Assembly: GCA_902596605.1 (NCBI GenBank)
Contig: CACJUU010000005.1
Coordinates: 59,579 to 123,578 of the forward strand
Reading direction: 5' to 3'
DNA: 64,000 bases
From: an uncultured Alphaproteobacteria bacterium
GTDB taxonomy: Bacteria > Pseudomonadota > Alphaproteobacteria > Rhodobacterales > Rhodobacteraceae
Each line of letters starts with the position of its first letter. The first letter of the stretch is position 1. Below, in pieces: positions 46,315 to 55,129 of this stretch. The notes under the pieces are model-generated. The model ran no database searches. It was not told the DNA's origin and worked only from the letters and a program-made list of their open reading frames with translations. The position numbers were made by a program, and so were the translations under genes.

Positions 46315-47205
46315 ATGAGTTTTAATTCAAGACCATACGCAGAGAAGAAAAAAATTACCATTAATAATAAGATAATGTCTTATATCGATGAAGGAGAAGG
46401 TGACGCCATTATTTTTCAGCATGGCAATCCTACATCTTCCTATCTGTGGAGAAATATAATGCCTCACTTGGAAAGGCAGGGCCGGCTAATTGCGTGCGAC
46501 TTGATCGGCATGGGAGACTCGGAAAAACTGTCTAACTCAGGTCAAGATAGTTACAGCTATTTTGAACATCGCGACTTTCTTTTTGAATTACTTGAAAAAA
46601 TAAATATTGGAAACAAAGTGATCTTCGTTATTCATGACTGGGGGTCAGTACTTGGATTTGATTGGTGCTTTCAAAATCAGGATAGAGTCCAAGGCATTGC
46701 CTATATGGAAGGAATTGTAAGACCGGTATCTTGGGATGAGTGGCCAGAAAAATCATCTAGGATCTTTCAAGGTTTTCGATCTGATGCTGGGGAAAGTATG
46801 GTACTAGAAAAAAATATTTTTATTGAAAGAGTTCTACCTTCTTCAATTATGCGCAAGTTGACGGATGTTGAAATGGATGAGTATAGGCGTCCTTTTTTAA
46901 ATTCAGGCGAAGACCGAAGGCCTACTTTATCTTGGCCACGACAAATACCGATTCAGGGAGAACCAAAAGAGGTAGTTGAAGTAGTGCAAAATTACAGCGA
47001 ATGGCTGGTTTCGAGCGGTTTAGCAAAGCTATTCATAAACGCGGATCCTGGTGCCATACTTATTGGTAAACAAAGGGAGTTTTGTCGCTCATGGCCAAAT
47101 CAAGAAGAGGTTACGGTTAAGGGCACGCATTTTATTCAGGAAGACTCACCCGATGAAATAGGTAAAGCAATTTCTAGTTTTGTTTCTAAATTGAGAGGCA
47201 GTTGA
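46315..47205 (+). CDS. dhaA: Haloalkane dehalogenase (HLD, alpha/beta hydrolase)
   Basis: 296 residues. Diagnostic residues: [12 protein letters not shown] supplies the halide-stabilising Asn next to the oxyanion His-Gly, [10 protein letters not shown] supplies the nucleophile Asp and the halide-stabilising Trp, and [13 protein letters not shown] supplies the catalytic His. A candidate acid (Glu) lies in AYMEGI, the arrangement of HLD subfamily II. Converts haloalkanes to alcohols and halide. ATG with GGAG. Followed after ten bases by an HD-domain gene on the same strand, a probable two-gene unit. Confidence 0.92.
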   Translation: MSFNSRPYAEKKKITINNKIMSYIDEGEGDAIIFQHGNPTSSYLWRNIMPHLERQGRLIACDLIGMGDSEKLSNSGQDSYSYFEHRDFLFELLEKINIGNKVIFVIHDWGSVLGFDWCFQNQDRVQGIAYMEGIVRPVSWDEWPEKSSRIFQGFRSDAGESMVLEKNIFIERVLPSSIMRKLTDVEMDEYRRPFLNSGEDRRPTLSWPRQIPIQGEPKEVVEVVQNYSEWLVSSGLAKLFINADPGAILIGKQREFCRSWPNQEEVTVKGTHFIQEDSPDEIGKAISSFVSKLRGS

Positions 47206-47215
47206 AACAAGCTTT

Positions 47216-47833
47216 GTGAGTCTATTAGTGAGAAAAGAAATTGATAAGGTAAGTTTTACTCAAATGAAAGATGGTAATTTTGAAGATTACCAACTCCTAA
47301 AAAAATTAGAAAAGCCGTATATAAACCTAACAGCCAGCCGAATAATTGATGAGCTTAAAAGACAGGGTGAGTCAACTCTTGAAGGTTATCGAATTACACG
47401 GTTAGATCATGGTTTGCAGTCTGCAACAAGGGCTGAGGCAGATGGCGTGGATATTGATTGGATTATTGGTGCATTATTGCATGATATTGGAGATGGCTTG
47501 GCCCCACAAAATCATGATAAGTTTTCCGCCGAGGTTATAAGACCCTTTGTTCGTTGGGAAGTTACCTGGACAGTAGCGCATCACGGCATTTTTCAAATGA
47601 TTTATTATGCACATCATTACGGATGGGATAGAGATGCAAGAGACAGATATAAAGAACATCCTTGTTTTGATATGTGTTCAAAGTTTTGTGAGAGATGGGA
47701 TCAAAAATCTTTCGATCCTAATTATCCCTCAAAGACAATAGAATACTTCCAACCTATGGTTGAGGAAGTTTTTTCTAGAAAAGCATTTTCTCCCGAAGTA
47801 ATTAGAGAAAACGAAGCTATTGGATTTGATTAA
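47216..47833 (+). CDS. HD-domain protein resembling PhnZ/TmpB-type diiron oxygenases
   Basis: 205 residues, GTG start. Metal-site candidates are His65 in LDHGLQSAT, His89-Asp90 in LLHDIGDG, His100, His122/123 in VAHHG and Asp162. The 24-residue spacing from the first His to the HD pair and the extra Gln and His are like the mixed-valent diiron oxygenases PhnZ, TmpB and inositol oxygenase rather than phosphohydrolases. If so it would cleave a C-C or C-P bond, often in an organophosphonate. The alternative is an ordinary HD phosphohydrolase. Cotranscribed with the dehalogenase. Confidence 0.6.
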   Translation: MSLLVRKEIDKVSFTQMKDGNFEDYQLLKKLEKPYINLTASRIIDELKRQGESTLEGYRITRLDHGLQSATRAEADGVDIDWIIGALLHDIGDGLAPQNHDKFSAEVIRPFVRWEVTWTVAHHGIFQMIYYAHHYGWDRDARDRYKEHPCFDMCSKFCERWDQKSFDPNYPSKTIEYFQPMVEEVFSRKAFSPEVIRENEAIGFD

Positions 47834-47886
47834 CCTCTACATAGCCGGTAAAAAATACATAAAGCTTTCAGGGTATTTGCGTTAAA

Positions 47887-48486
47887 TTATAGTCTATTCA
47901 TTAATTCATCTTCAACAAATTCCATTCTGTCTTTCCCCCAAAACATCTCATTGCCTACAAATATACTCGGTACACCAAACACACCCCGTTTGATACCCTG
48001 ATTGGTACTATCAATTAGTGATTGTCGTATTTTATCACTTTCACATAATTCTTCGAATTCCTCTGCGCTTACTCCTAATCTTTTTACTATAGGCGCCATT
48101 CCTTCGTAGTTCTGAATATCAGAATTGTTGTTTTCCCAATATTCACAAAAAATTGCCTCAATAAAGGGAGTCTCCAGGTTAAATTCACGCATTGCTAACG
48201 CACCCCTCAGCGTGCGACTTGTTTTTATTGGAAATTTGCTAGGAAACTTGAAATTTAAGTTATATTTTTTAGCCCATCTTGCTAGATCAACCTTACGATT
48301 TTCAATCTTTATTGCAGGCTCCTCCATCAGAACGTAGTTTCTAGATCGGAATGCAAAGCCCAGATTATATGGGTGTAAAGTTAGTTCACTATTAGTTCGT
48401 TTTAAAATTGGTTTTATCAAGTGAAGTGCAAAATAGGCATTTGTACTGCCAATATCCCAAAACATTTCAACATTTTTTTTGGTCAA
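47887..48486 (-). CDS. DsbA-fold 2-hydroxychromene-2-carboxylate isomerase family protein
   Basis: 199 residues. The thioredoxin-like kappa-GST fold is suggested by MFWDIGSTNAYFAL at the N-terminus, the RTLRGALAM helix, and a C-terminal GVFGVPSIFVGNEMFWGKDRM, the signature of HCCA isomerases. The catalytic residue is in the N-terminal strand where DsbA has Cys. Such enzymes isomerise aromatic ring-cleavage intermediates with glutathione. Start TTG supported by GAGG. A separate ridA gene lies upstream. Confidence 0.85.
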   Translation of the reverse strand: MTKKNVEMFWDIGSTNAYFALHLIKPILKRTNSELTLHPYNLGFAFRSRNYVLMEEPAIKIENRKVDLARWAKKYNLNFKFPSKFPIKTSRTLRGALAMREFNLETPFIEAIFCEYWENNNSDIQNYEGMAPIVKRLGVSAEEFEELCESDKIRQSLIDSTNQGIKRGVFGVPSIFVGNEMFWGKDRMEFVEDELMNRL

Positions 48487-48541
48487 TCATTACCTCATAA
48501 AGTTATACTAAATATAAAGTTCTTATGCTTTCAGTTCAATA

Positions 48542-48928
48542 TTAACAAGCCGCTATAAAGTCGATCTCCACAGAAGCTCCCACTGCTAAGCCCGTTACAC
48601 CAATACAAGTGCGTGCGGGAAGCTTATCTGCTGCAAAATATGATGCATAAACGCTATTCATTTTATCAAAATCACCAAAGTTCACTAAATAAACGCGTGC
48701 AAAAATTACCTTTTCAAGTGAAGAACCTGCTGCGTTCAAAACATCTAATAGGTTTTTCATAACCTGATGGGTTTGTGCCTCAATTCCACCATCGACAAGT
48801 TTGGTGTTATCGTTTTTAAGTGTAGGCATCTGACCAGTAACAAATAAATAATCTCCGGCCCGAACCGCGTGACTAAAGGGTGCAACTTTTTGAGGTCCCG
48901 AAGAAAAAGATAAATGTTCAATATCCAT
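48542..48928 (-). CDS. ridA: RidA-family enamine/imine deaminase
   Basis: 128 residues of the RidA/YjgF family. PFSHAVRAGDYLFVTGQMP, then KNLLDVLNAAGSSLEKV, then LPARTCIGVTGLAVGASVEIDFIA with the conserved Arg and Glu that bind the enamine carboxylate. Members hydrolyse reactive 2-aminoacrylate and related intermediates from PLP enzymes. No adjacent PLP enzyme. Separated from the rhomboid gene by a divergent intergenic region of about 100 bases. Confidence 0.92.
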   Translation of the reverse strand: MDIEHLSFSSGPQKVAPFSHAVRAGDYLFVTGQMPTLKNDNTKLVDGGIEAQTHQVMKNLLDVLNAAGSSLEKVIFARVYLVNFGDFDKMNSVYASYFAADKLPARTCIGVTGLAVGASVEIDFIAAC

Positions 48929-49027
48929 ATCTTAGCTTAAATAGTAAATCTATTTTTGTAAACTAGGACTGATCTAAATTTTATATTGCGTAAAATGATA
49001 TATAATAGAGATAATACTTGATAAGAA

Positions 49028-49672
49028 ATGCAGAATACTCCGATCCGAAATAAACGAGAACCTTTTTTTAATGATGTGCCACCAGGGGTATTGGCAGTAG
49101 GTGGCTTGTTAGTTGTCATAGAAATCTTATTACAAATACTTGGGTTAGAATGGAGAAGTGGAGCATTTCTTCTTTTTGCTTTTTTCCCGATAGAATTTAG
49201 TACACCTTACAAAGAGCTTTTCTTTGGACAGAATTTACTTATGTTTTTTTCTTACTCTCTTTTACATGGAAACTTTTTTCATATGATAATCAACGTTGCT
49301 ATCTTGTTTGCTTTAGGGAAGCAAATTGAAGAACGAGTAGGTATGATTAATTTCATTTTAATATTTGTGTCAACAGCTATTACAGGTGCTGTTGCTTATC
49401 AGATCCTCGCCTCAGGAAATACAGCGCCGATGGTAGGTGCCAGTGGGGGCGTGTTTGGTTTTTTCGGTTTTTTAAAAGGTAAGGAGCTACTCTTTCGTCT
49501 TAAGAACCACTTAACAATTTTACCGTTTCTAAATTTGGTTTTTGGATTAGTAGTATTACATATCGTCCTGATTTTACTTCACCCTTCAATTATTCCATTC
49601 CAAATAGGGTGGCATGGCCATCTTGGGGGATTTGTTTTCGGGGTGTTATTAGCAGGCGTCATAAAAGAGTGA
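49028..49672 (+). CDS. Rhomboid-family intramembrane serine protease
   Basis: 214 residues with about six membrane helices. The catalytic Ser is in VGASGGVFGFFG and the catalytic His in GWHGHLGGFVFG of the last helices; the earlier LLHGNFFHMIINV is the conserved histidine/asparagine helix. Cleaves transmembrane protein substrates; target unknown. The stop overlaps the GTG start of the next SDR gene (GTGA), so the two are translationally coupled. Confidence 0.93.
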   Translation: MQNTPIRNKREPFFNDVPPGVLAVGGLLVVIEILLQILGLEWRSGAFLLFAFFPIEFSTPYKELFFGQNLLMFFSYSLLHGNFFHMIINVAILFALGKQIEERVGMINFILIFVSTAITGAVAYQILASGNTAPMVGASGGVFGFFGFLKGKELLFRLKNHLTILPFLNLVFGLVVLHIVLILLHPSIIPFQIGWHGHLGGFVFGVLLAGVIKE

Positions 49673-50442
49673 ATAGATTGAATAAAGATGTTTCAAAGTT
49701 TCGACTTGATGGACAAGCAGCCTTAGTAACAGGTTCAACTCGGGGTATAGGGTGGGCAATAGCCAGAGGAATGGCTGAATCTGGTTCCACAGTATATGTA
49801 AATGGTCGTGATAAAAAGATCTTGGCAGCTCGATGTAAAAACCTTATGGGTTTAGGCTATGATGCTAAACCTGCGTTTTTTGATGCCACAAATATAGAAG
49901 CCATAAATAGATTTTTAGACTATACTGAAACTCCAATAGATATTCTTGTAAATAATGCGGCAATTAGGCTTCGAAAACCATTGAGTGAGATATCTCCGAA
50001 GGCTTTTTCTGAGGTTTTAGAGGCCAACTTAACTTCTATTTATGCAATTTCTAGGAGATTTGCTGCTAGGCTGGGGGATCAACAAACAAAAGGATCTTTA
50101 ATAAATATTACCTCTATTGCTGGTCCGCGAGCGAGACCAGGTGACCCAGCATACACGGCTGCAAAAGGCGGGTTGGAGGCCTTAACGAGATCATTGGCTG
50201 TAGAACTAGCACCCCTGGTTAGGTGTAATGCTATAGCACCAGGCTACTTTGCCACTGATGCGAATGCGGCTTATCTCCATAATGAAGAGGCCAAGCAATT
50301 TGTTGAAAAACGAATTCCTTTAAAAAGATGGGGCCAACCTGAAGAGATTGCAGGGGCAGCAGTTTTTCTAGCCTCTAATGCCTCATCTTATATTACCGGG
50401 CATACATTAGTTATTGATGCGGGTCTAACCATCCTTTTTTAA
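49669..50442 (+). CDS. Short-chain dehydrogenase/reductase (gluconate-5-dehydrogenase-like)
   Basis: About 257 residues from GTG at 49669, or TTG at 49678, which has AAGAG at better spacing; longer frames read inside the rhomboid gene. VTGSTRGIGWA, NNAA, SITSI and YTAAKGG active-site regions are in place, ending VIDAGL. Oxidoreductase of a hydroxyl compound, related to sugar-acid or 3-oxoacyl reductases. Coupled to the rhomboid protease for no obvious biochemical reason. Confidence 0.88.
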   Translation: MNRLNKDVSKFRLDGQAALVTGSTRGIGWAIARGMAESGSTVYVNGRDKKILAARCKNLMGLGYDAKPAFFDATNIEAINRFLDYTETPIDILVNNAAIRLRKPLSEISPKAFSEVLEANLTSIYAISRRFAARLGDQQTKGSLINITSIAGPRARPGDPAYTAAKGGLEALTRSLAVELAPLVRCNAIAPGYFATDANAAYLHNEEAKQFVEKRIPLKRWGQPEEIAGAAVFLASNASSYITGHTLVIDAGLTILF

Positions 50443-50562
50443 GCTGTTATCTAAGTCTAGCTTTAGTTTTTGATTGATGAAGTTTAAACTGACTGGCCAC
50501 TGCAAGTGCCAATAATCCATAAAAGTATTTGGGAATGAGGTTAACATCTTTTTTCTATTCTC

Positions 50563-50754
50563 TTAAGCGTTTTCAGCAGTTTGTTCATCTTTGAAGATTG
50601 CTACAGACATTCCAGAGGTTTCTGCGGTTCTAACTAGTATTAAGTTATCTGCTTCCGGAATCGATTTAGGCGCAATTTCAGAGTATTTAGGTTCAAAATC
50701 ATCAGCGGCTTCTTTTGATACATATTCAACCATCGATATTCGCGCGACAGTCAT
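50563..50754 (-). CDS. Short ABM-like protein, apparently shortened paralogue of 5978-6262
   Basis: 63 residues. MTVARISMVEY and MSVAIFKDEQTAEN align with the 94-residue protein at 5978 over nearly its whole length, but this copy stops about 30 residues earlier with a TAA right after the shared region. That is consistent with a natural short form or loss of the last strand. ATG with GGAAAGGAA upstream. Function unknown; ferredoxin-like fold is inferred. Confidence 0.65.
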   Translation of the reverse strand: MTVARISMVEYVSKEAADDFEPKYSEIAPKSIPEADNLILVRTAETSGMSVAIFKDEQTAENA

Positions 50755-50817
50755 TTTAGTAGTTCCTTTCCTACATGCTATAGGCCTTTTGAAATCTTGC
50801 CCTAATAAGAATTAAGA

Positions 50818-51459
50818 TCACCAGTTAGAATATTTTTTTCTTAGCCTGTTTCTATTCTTTGACAACCATAATCCGAGTAATATAAGCGGTCCCACTTTGG
50901 CCTTTCTACTTTCAATCATTTCAAAAAATTGTTCATATTCAAAAATGTGACTTCGTATATCTTCGTTCTCACTTGATAAACCAGCAATAAGGTTGGATCT
51001 ATCGAGCAGTTCTACGATACCTATATACTGATGAAAAAATTCAGTTGATATACCAGGAGATGGGTAACTTCGAGCAACTAATTCTAGTCTTTCGATTTCT
51101 AAATTTGCTTCTTCTTGGGCTTCACGCATACCAGCACTTTCGGGTGTCTCTCCCTCATCAATTAAACCAGCGATTGGTTCTAAGACCCAAGGGGTTTGAT
51201 CTCCCTTGACGTAGGGACCGGCCCGAAATTGTTCAATTAATAATATTCTGTCATTAACGGGGTCATAAGGTAAAACAATCACAGCTTCGGATGAAACAAG
51301 CGTACCTCTGGTTACAACATTGGTTTGCTCGTTATTAAACTTTTGATAAGTCAGATCATGTTCTTCAACAGAAAAAAAGCCTTTATAAACTACGCGCTTG
51401 GCATGTGACAAAGCATGCGTTCGGTTTCTTTCATCTGATTTGGGCAGGTTTTTTGACAT
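50818..51459 (-). CDS. nudF: ADP-ribose pyrophosphatase (Nudix, NudF type)
   Basis: 213 residues. Nudix box seen in GLIDEGETPESAGMREAQEEA, read as the canonical Gly-x5-Glu-x7-Arg-Glu-x2-Glu-Glu form, with a long N-terminal beta domain typical of ADPRases (VVYKGFFSVEEHDL). Hydrolyses ADP-ribose to AMP and ribose-5-phosphate. ATG start. No partner genes; the SDR at 51540 diverges from it. Confidence 0.88.
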   Translation of the reverse strand: MSKNLPKSDERNRTHALSHAKRVVYKGFFSVEEHDLTYQKFNNEQTNVVTRGTLVSSEAVIVLPYDPVNDRILLIEQFRAGPYVKGDQTPWVLEPIAGLIDEGETPESAGMREAQEEANLEIERLELVARSYPSPGISTEFFHQYIGIVELLDRSNLIAGLSSENEDIRSHIFEYEQFFEMIESRKAKVGPLILLGLWLSKNRNRLRKKYSNW

Positions 51460-51539
51460 TATCTATTAGTTTCTGTGATTATAGAATGTTCATTTACGAA
51501 GGTGTAACATAAGTAGCTTAAAAACCAGAAGGATAAAAT

Positions 51540-52232
51540 ATGAAAAAGATTCTTATTACGGGCGCAAATAGAGGGCTGGGTCTTGGATTTGCTAAAAAGT
51601 GTCTTAAAAAAAATGTACATGTACTTGCTACAGTCCGAGATATAAAAGGTTCAAAGGAACTTTTGGCTCTAAAAGAAAGATTTCCCGATAATTTGGAAAT
51701 TTTTGAGTTAGATTTATTGAAAAAAAAAGCGGGCTACACTCTAGCAAATTTTTTAGGAGATAGGCCGATAGATATTTTAATCAATAACGCCGGTGTAGGT
51801 AGTACTAATCAACACTTCGAGGCAGTAACACCGAAACCTTGGTTGGAAGTGCTTAAAGTAAATTTAATTGCGCCTCTTATGGTTACTCAGTCAATTATTG
51901 ATAATGTGAAAAAAGGTGTTGATAAGAAAATATATTTCTTAAGCTCTCAACTTGGTTCAATAGCAGATAATAATAGTGGTGGAATGTACATTTATAGGTC
52001 ATCTAAAACGGGTCTTAACCAAGTAATAAAATCTCTCTCAGTCGATTTAAAGCCTCAAGGAATAACTGTTGTCGCACTTCATCCCGGATGGGTGAAAACT
52101 GATATGGGTGGACCGAATGCTCCAGTATCGATTGATGAAAGTATTGATGGTATGATGCAAGTAATTTATAAAACAGATATTAGCGACACGGGACGGTTTT
52201 TAAATCATAAAGGAAAAGAATTGCCTTGGTGA
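51540..52232 (+). CDS. SDR of the C-factor/sniffer type
   Basis: 230 residues. ITGANRGLGLGFAK binds NAD(P), NNAGVGS, YIYRSSKTGLN is the Tyr-x3-Lys site, and HPGWVKTDMGGPNAP with the C-terminal FLNHKGKELPW is characteristic of the C-factor/sniffer group of carbonyl reductases. ATG preceded by AAGGATAAAAT. Separate transcription unit, converging on the GFA gene at 52242. Confidence 0.88.
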   Translation: MKKILITGANRGLGLGFAKKCLKKNVHVLATVRDIKGSKELLALKERFPDNLEIFELDLLKKKAGYTLANFLGDRPIDILINNAGVGSTNQHFEAVTPKPWLEVLKVNLIAPLMVTQSIIDNVKKGVDKKIYFLSSQLGSIADNNSGGMYIYRSSKTGLNQVIKSLSVDLKPQGITVVALHPGWVKTDMGGPNAPVSIDESIDGMMQVIYKTDISDTGRFLNHKGKELPW

Positions 52233-52241
52233 AATAAGAGA

Positions 52242-52691
52242 TTAGGTACGCTGATCTAAATTTTCGAGCAAACTCGAAATACGTTCTATAGTCCCATTTT
52301 CATCATAAGACTCCACCAAGCTTTCTGGTCGACTAGTCCATGATGGTCTAGATCCAGCCCATATTTCTACTTTTGGTTTAAACTCAATTTGATCCCTGAG
52401 CAAACCAGCTGGTACATATATCATACCTTCAAGAATATCTGGTTTAGTATATATCTTAGTGCTACATTTCGGGCAAAATTTAACGTGAAGGCTTAGCCCA
52501 CTGCCTCCAGAATAGGTAAATGTAGAAAGGTCTCCCTCTACACTTAATTCATCTTCGGAAATTGCATAACCTTCAAATGAACCATTGAACATTACTTGAC
52601 AGTCTGTGCAATGACACATGAAGTGCATCATGGGATCAAGTTCAAAATTAAAGGTGATTTCGCCGCAAGCGCATTTTCCGGAGTAAGCCAT
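52242..52691 (-). CDS. GFA-family zinc protein
   Basis: 149 residues with three Cys clusters: GKCACGEITF, FMCHCTDCQV and FCPKCSTKIYTKP. The GFA/CENP-V fold binds zinc. Reaction unknown. ATG with AAAAGGATATACC site. Second GFA protein in the window, more divergent in sequence from the one at 31768. Confidence 0.88.
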   Translation of the reverse strand: MAYSGKCACGEITFNFELDPMMHFMCHCTDCQVMFNGSFEGYAISEDELSVEGDLSTFTYSGGSGLSLHVKFCPKCSTKIYTKPDILEGMIYVPAGLLRDQIEFKPKVEIWAGSRPSWTSRPESLVESYDENGTIERISSLLENLDQRT

Positions 52692-52954
52692 TGGTATATC
52701 CTTTTTAGCTGATTATGACTTTTAAAAAAATCCTATCAAAATTTCAAATAATCGCAAATAAGATAAGGTGCTAATGCAATAATTCTAAAAATACGAAATT
52801 AATGAAATGTGTAAGTTGAGAAAAAGTTAAGTAATAACTCAATATATCAAGGATGAAAAAAATTGTTTGTTATACGTTTAAAAAAGGTCGCTTTTCGTAA
52901 TAATCCAGCGTATCTATTGTGGTTTTTCAGTCGGGTAGAGGAAAGGAGATTTTT

Positions 52955-54142
52955 GTGAGCTTATTCAGATTCGTCATCGTTTCGCTTGGCTGCTTATTTT
53001 GGTCTTTTGCTCCAAGCAACGCTGAGACAAAGCAAAATATAAAAATACAAAGCTACCTAAATGCACTTGGCTACAACGTTGGCAAATTGGATGGCATAAT
53101 AGGAAAAAATACCACAAAACAATTGATTAAAGCTCTAAAAGAAAATGGTCATAAATTCGATGGCCAAGCCGACACTAATGAGATGCAAATTCTTAAAAAA
53201 ATAGCAATTAAAAAAAATATTGAATTAAAGGAACGGCTAATTGGTATCTCTCGTAATAATCTTAAACAAATAATGGATGCCCAAACATTAAAACTATTTG
53301 TACCCAGTGATAGAAACACTGCCAGAGTAGATGGTTTTGAAATAGTCTATTTCGAGGGAAGAAAAGTAGCTAAAATGTCAATAAGCGTTAATGACAAAGG
53401 TCATCCAGATGATTGGGGACGCTTTGGTACAGCTGGAGCAGCGCAACGCGTACAGATACAGGAAAAGCCAAAAGTTCATGAGATGAGAGATGATGAGGTG
53501 TATTGGTATAAGTTTTCAATTTTTATACCCAAGAACGTGGGCAGCAACTTTCATACGATTTCCCCGTTTGATTTAAAGGATAGGAAAAATGGTAGTCAGC
53601 GCGATCCGGCGTTATCTTTTACCATAACGAATAATCAAGTGACATTTCAGTTAAAAACATTAGGTGAAGAGTGTCGCAAAGTTAAAAATATGCAAGGTAA
53701 AACGTCTGAATTTTGTGAACGCCCTTCATTGGTAGCTAATATGGCTTCCACAAACAATTATAAAAATAGATGGCTAGATTTTGTATTTGAAATCGATAAA
53801 CGTAAAGGCAAAGAAATAACAAGATTTTGGATAAATGAAAAACTGATAGGTGTAATAAACGGGGATCTAAGCCCACAGGGTAAATTCCTTGGTTTTAAGT
53901 TTGGCCCCTATAGGTTTTCGATCAAAAAGCCACCACAAGACGAAGTTATTTATTACACGGATATTATGCGGAGGCATTCATGTGAGGAATTAGAGCAAGA
54001 AAATTGTGATAAATTCCATGATGCGCCCTCTTCGAACGGTATCTATGGCGTAGAAAAATTACTTCGATGCGTTAGAGAGCCAGATAAAGGATTGTCTTGC
54101 CCTTTGATTTGCAAGAGAAGTGATTGTGAACAACTCGAGTAA
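52955..54142 (+). CDS. Secreted polysaccharide-lyase-like protein with peptidoglycan-binding-like domain
   Basis: 395 residues from GTG at 52955, which has AAGGAG seven bases upstream, giving a clean signal peptide ending near SNAETK. Residues about 27-70 (IQSYLNALGYNVGKLDG, then GKNTTKQLIKAL) form a PG_binding_1-like module. The rest resembles the heparin-lyase/polysaccharide-lyase jelly roll: VYWYKFSIFIPKN, FHTISPFDLKD, WLDFVFEI, FWINEKLIGV and FKFGPYRFSI. Six or more Cys near the C-terminus suggest disulfides. Likely acts on an acidic polysaccharide or murein outside the cell; substrate unknown. Confidence 0.78.
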   Translation: MSLFRFVIVSLGCLFWSFAPSNAETKQNIKIQSYLNALGYNVGKLDGIIGKNTTKQLIKALKENGHKFDGQADTNEMQILKKIAIKKNIELKERLIGISRNNLKQIMDAQTLKLFVPSDRNTARVDGFEIVYFEGRKVAKMSISVNDKGHPDDWGRFGTAGAAQRVQIQEKPKVHEMRDDEVYWYKFSIFIPKNVGSNFHTISPFDLKDRKNGSQRDPALSFTITNNQVTFQLKTLGEECRKVKNMQGKTSEFCERPSLVANMASTNNYKNRWLDFVFEIDKRKGKEITRFWINEKLIGVINGDLSPQGKFLGFKFGPYRFSIKKPPQDEVIYYTDIMRRHSCEELEQENCDKFHDAPSSNGIYGVEKLLRCVREPDKGLSCPLICKRSDCEQLE

Positions 54143-54377
54143 TATTGAGCAGTTTGGCGGAGGAGGTGTCCGTCTTTCTCACGTCTAACTCTCTGTTTTT
54201 ATTATACTTTAGCAAATTTATAGCTTTCAGTCCACAAGCGAGCCCACAAAAGTACCATGGTACTTTTTAAAAACTGTATTGGACCTAGTTTTCAACATTT
54301 AAATTCGACATCTATGATTTACGCATTTAATTTTTCATACTCTTTAAACTTTAATCAATCTTTTGTATGCTGTCCTA

Positions 54378-54968
54378 ATGAGTAGGATATTTCTCTTAAC
54401 ATTATTAGTGTCACTTTTTTTTCAGGCATCTCATGCTAGAGATACTATTCCTATTTGGGGCGATTTCTTCTTCGATATGAAGAGAAAGCAAGCAATAAAT
54501 TTGCTTAAAAAGCATTGTAAGAAAATTGATTATGAAACAGAGATTTACGTAGGAATTTCGGGTAAAAAATGTAGTTTTTCAACTGAACCTTTTCAAAATA
54601 CAGAAACTTCAATCGACTTAGTTTTTGATCATGCTTTTTTCAAAATTAATAAACGATTAAGGTATATTGCTTTTAGGTTTGATGATTACAATAGACGACA
54701 TCTTGAGAGGCTCTACAAATACTCCAAACTTAACTGGTTTATTTCAGGCAATTGGAATTGTAATTCTCCGGCCAACCACTCATCTCTTGGGCAAACAGTT
54801 CAAATCTGCGGCGCTACGTTCAATAATGGTAAAGTGCAGCTGATAAATAGTATTTCTCGCGCCAATGAAACTAATGAGAATTTATATGTTCGTGATAATC
54901 GTACGACGAGTATGTCAAGTATATCAGGCATATCAGAGACCATAAATCTTTATAGAATTATCTTTTAA
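54378..54968 (+). CDS. Secreted protein of unknown function
   Basis: About 196 residues from the ATG at 54378; a TTG five codons upstream is possible. Signal peptide about 1-20 (MSRIFLLTLLVSLFFQASHA). The mature part has four Cys (KKHCKKID, KKCSF, WNCNS, QICGA) in two pairs that could form disulfides. I do not recognise a family. Same strand as the polysaccharide-lyase-like gene but about 235 bases away. Confidence 0.6.
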   Translation: MSRIFLLTLLVSLFFQASHARDTIPIWGDFFFDMKRKQAINLLKKHCKKIDYETEIYVGISGKKCSFSTEPFQNTETSIDLVFDHAFFKINKRLRYIAFRFDDYNRRHLERLYKYSKLNWFISGNWNCNSPANHSSLGQTVQICGATFNNGKVQLINSISRANETNENLYVRDNRTTSMSSISGISETINLYRIIF

Positions 54969-55080
54969 AAGACATAGTATTGAACCTTTCAGATTTTTCT
55001 ATTAATCGCCACATATAAGCTTATTATATTGCAACTTATGAACTATTTGTACCAATTACGACATTTGAAACAAATGGTCG

Positions 55081-55114
55081 GCGGCACCATATAATAATCA
55101 ATAATTGGTGCCGC
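55081..55114. terminator. Hairpin downstream of znuA
   Basis: GCGGCACCA at 55081-55089 pairs perfectly with TGGTGCCGC at 55106-55114 around a 16-base AT-rich loop. It begins 16 bases beyond the znuA stop (minus strand), and on the plus strand is followed by a short T run. A nine-base GC-rich perfect stem here is best read as the znuA terminator, possibly bidirectional. Confidence 0.65.
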
Positions 55115-55129
55115 TTTAGTTAAGTTAAG

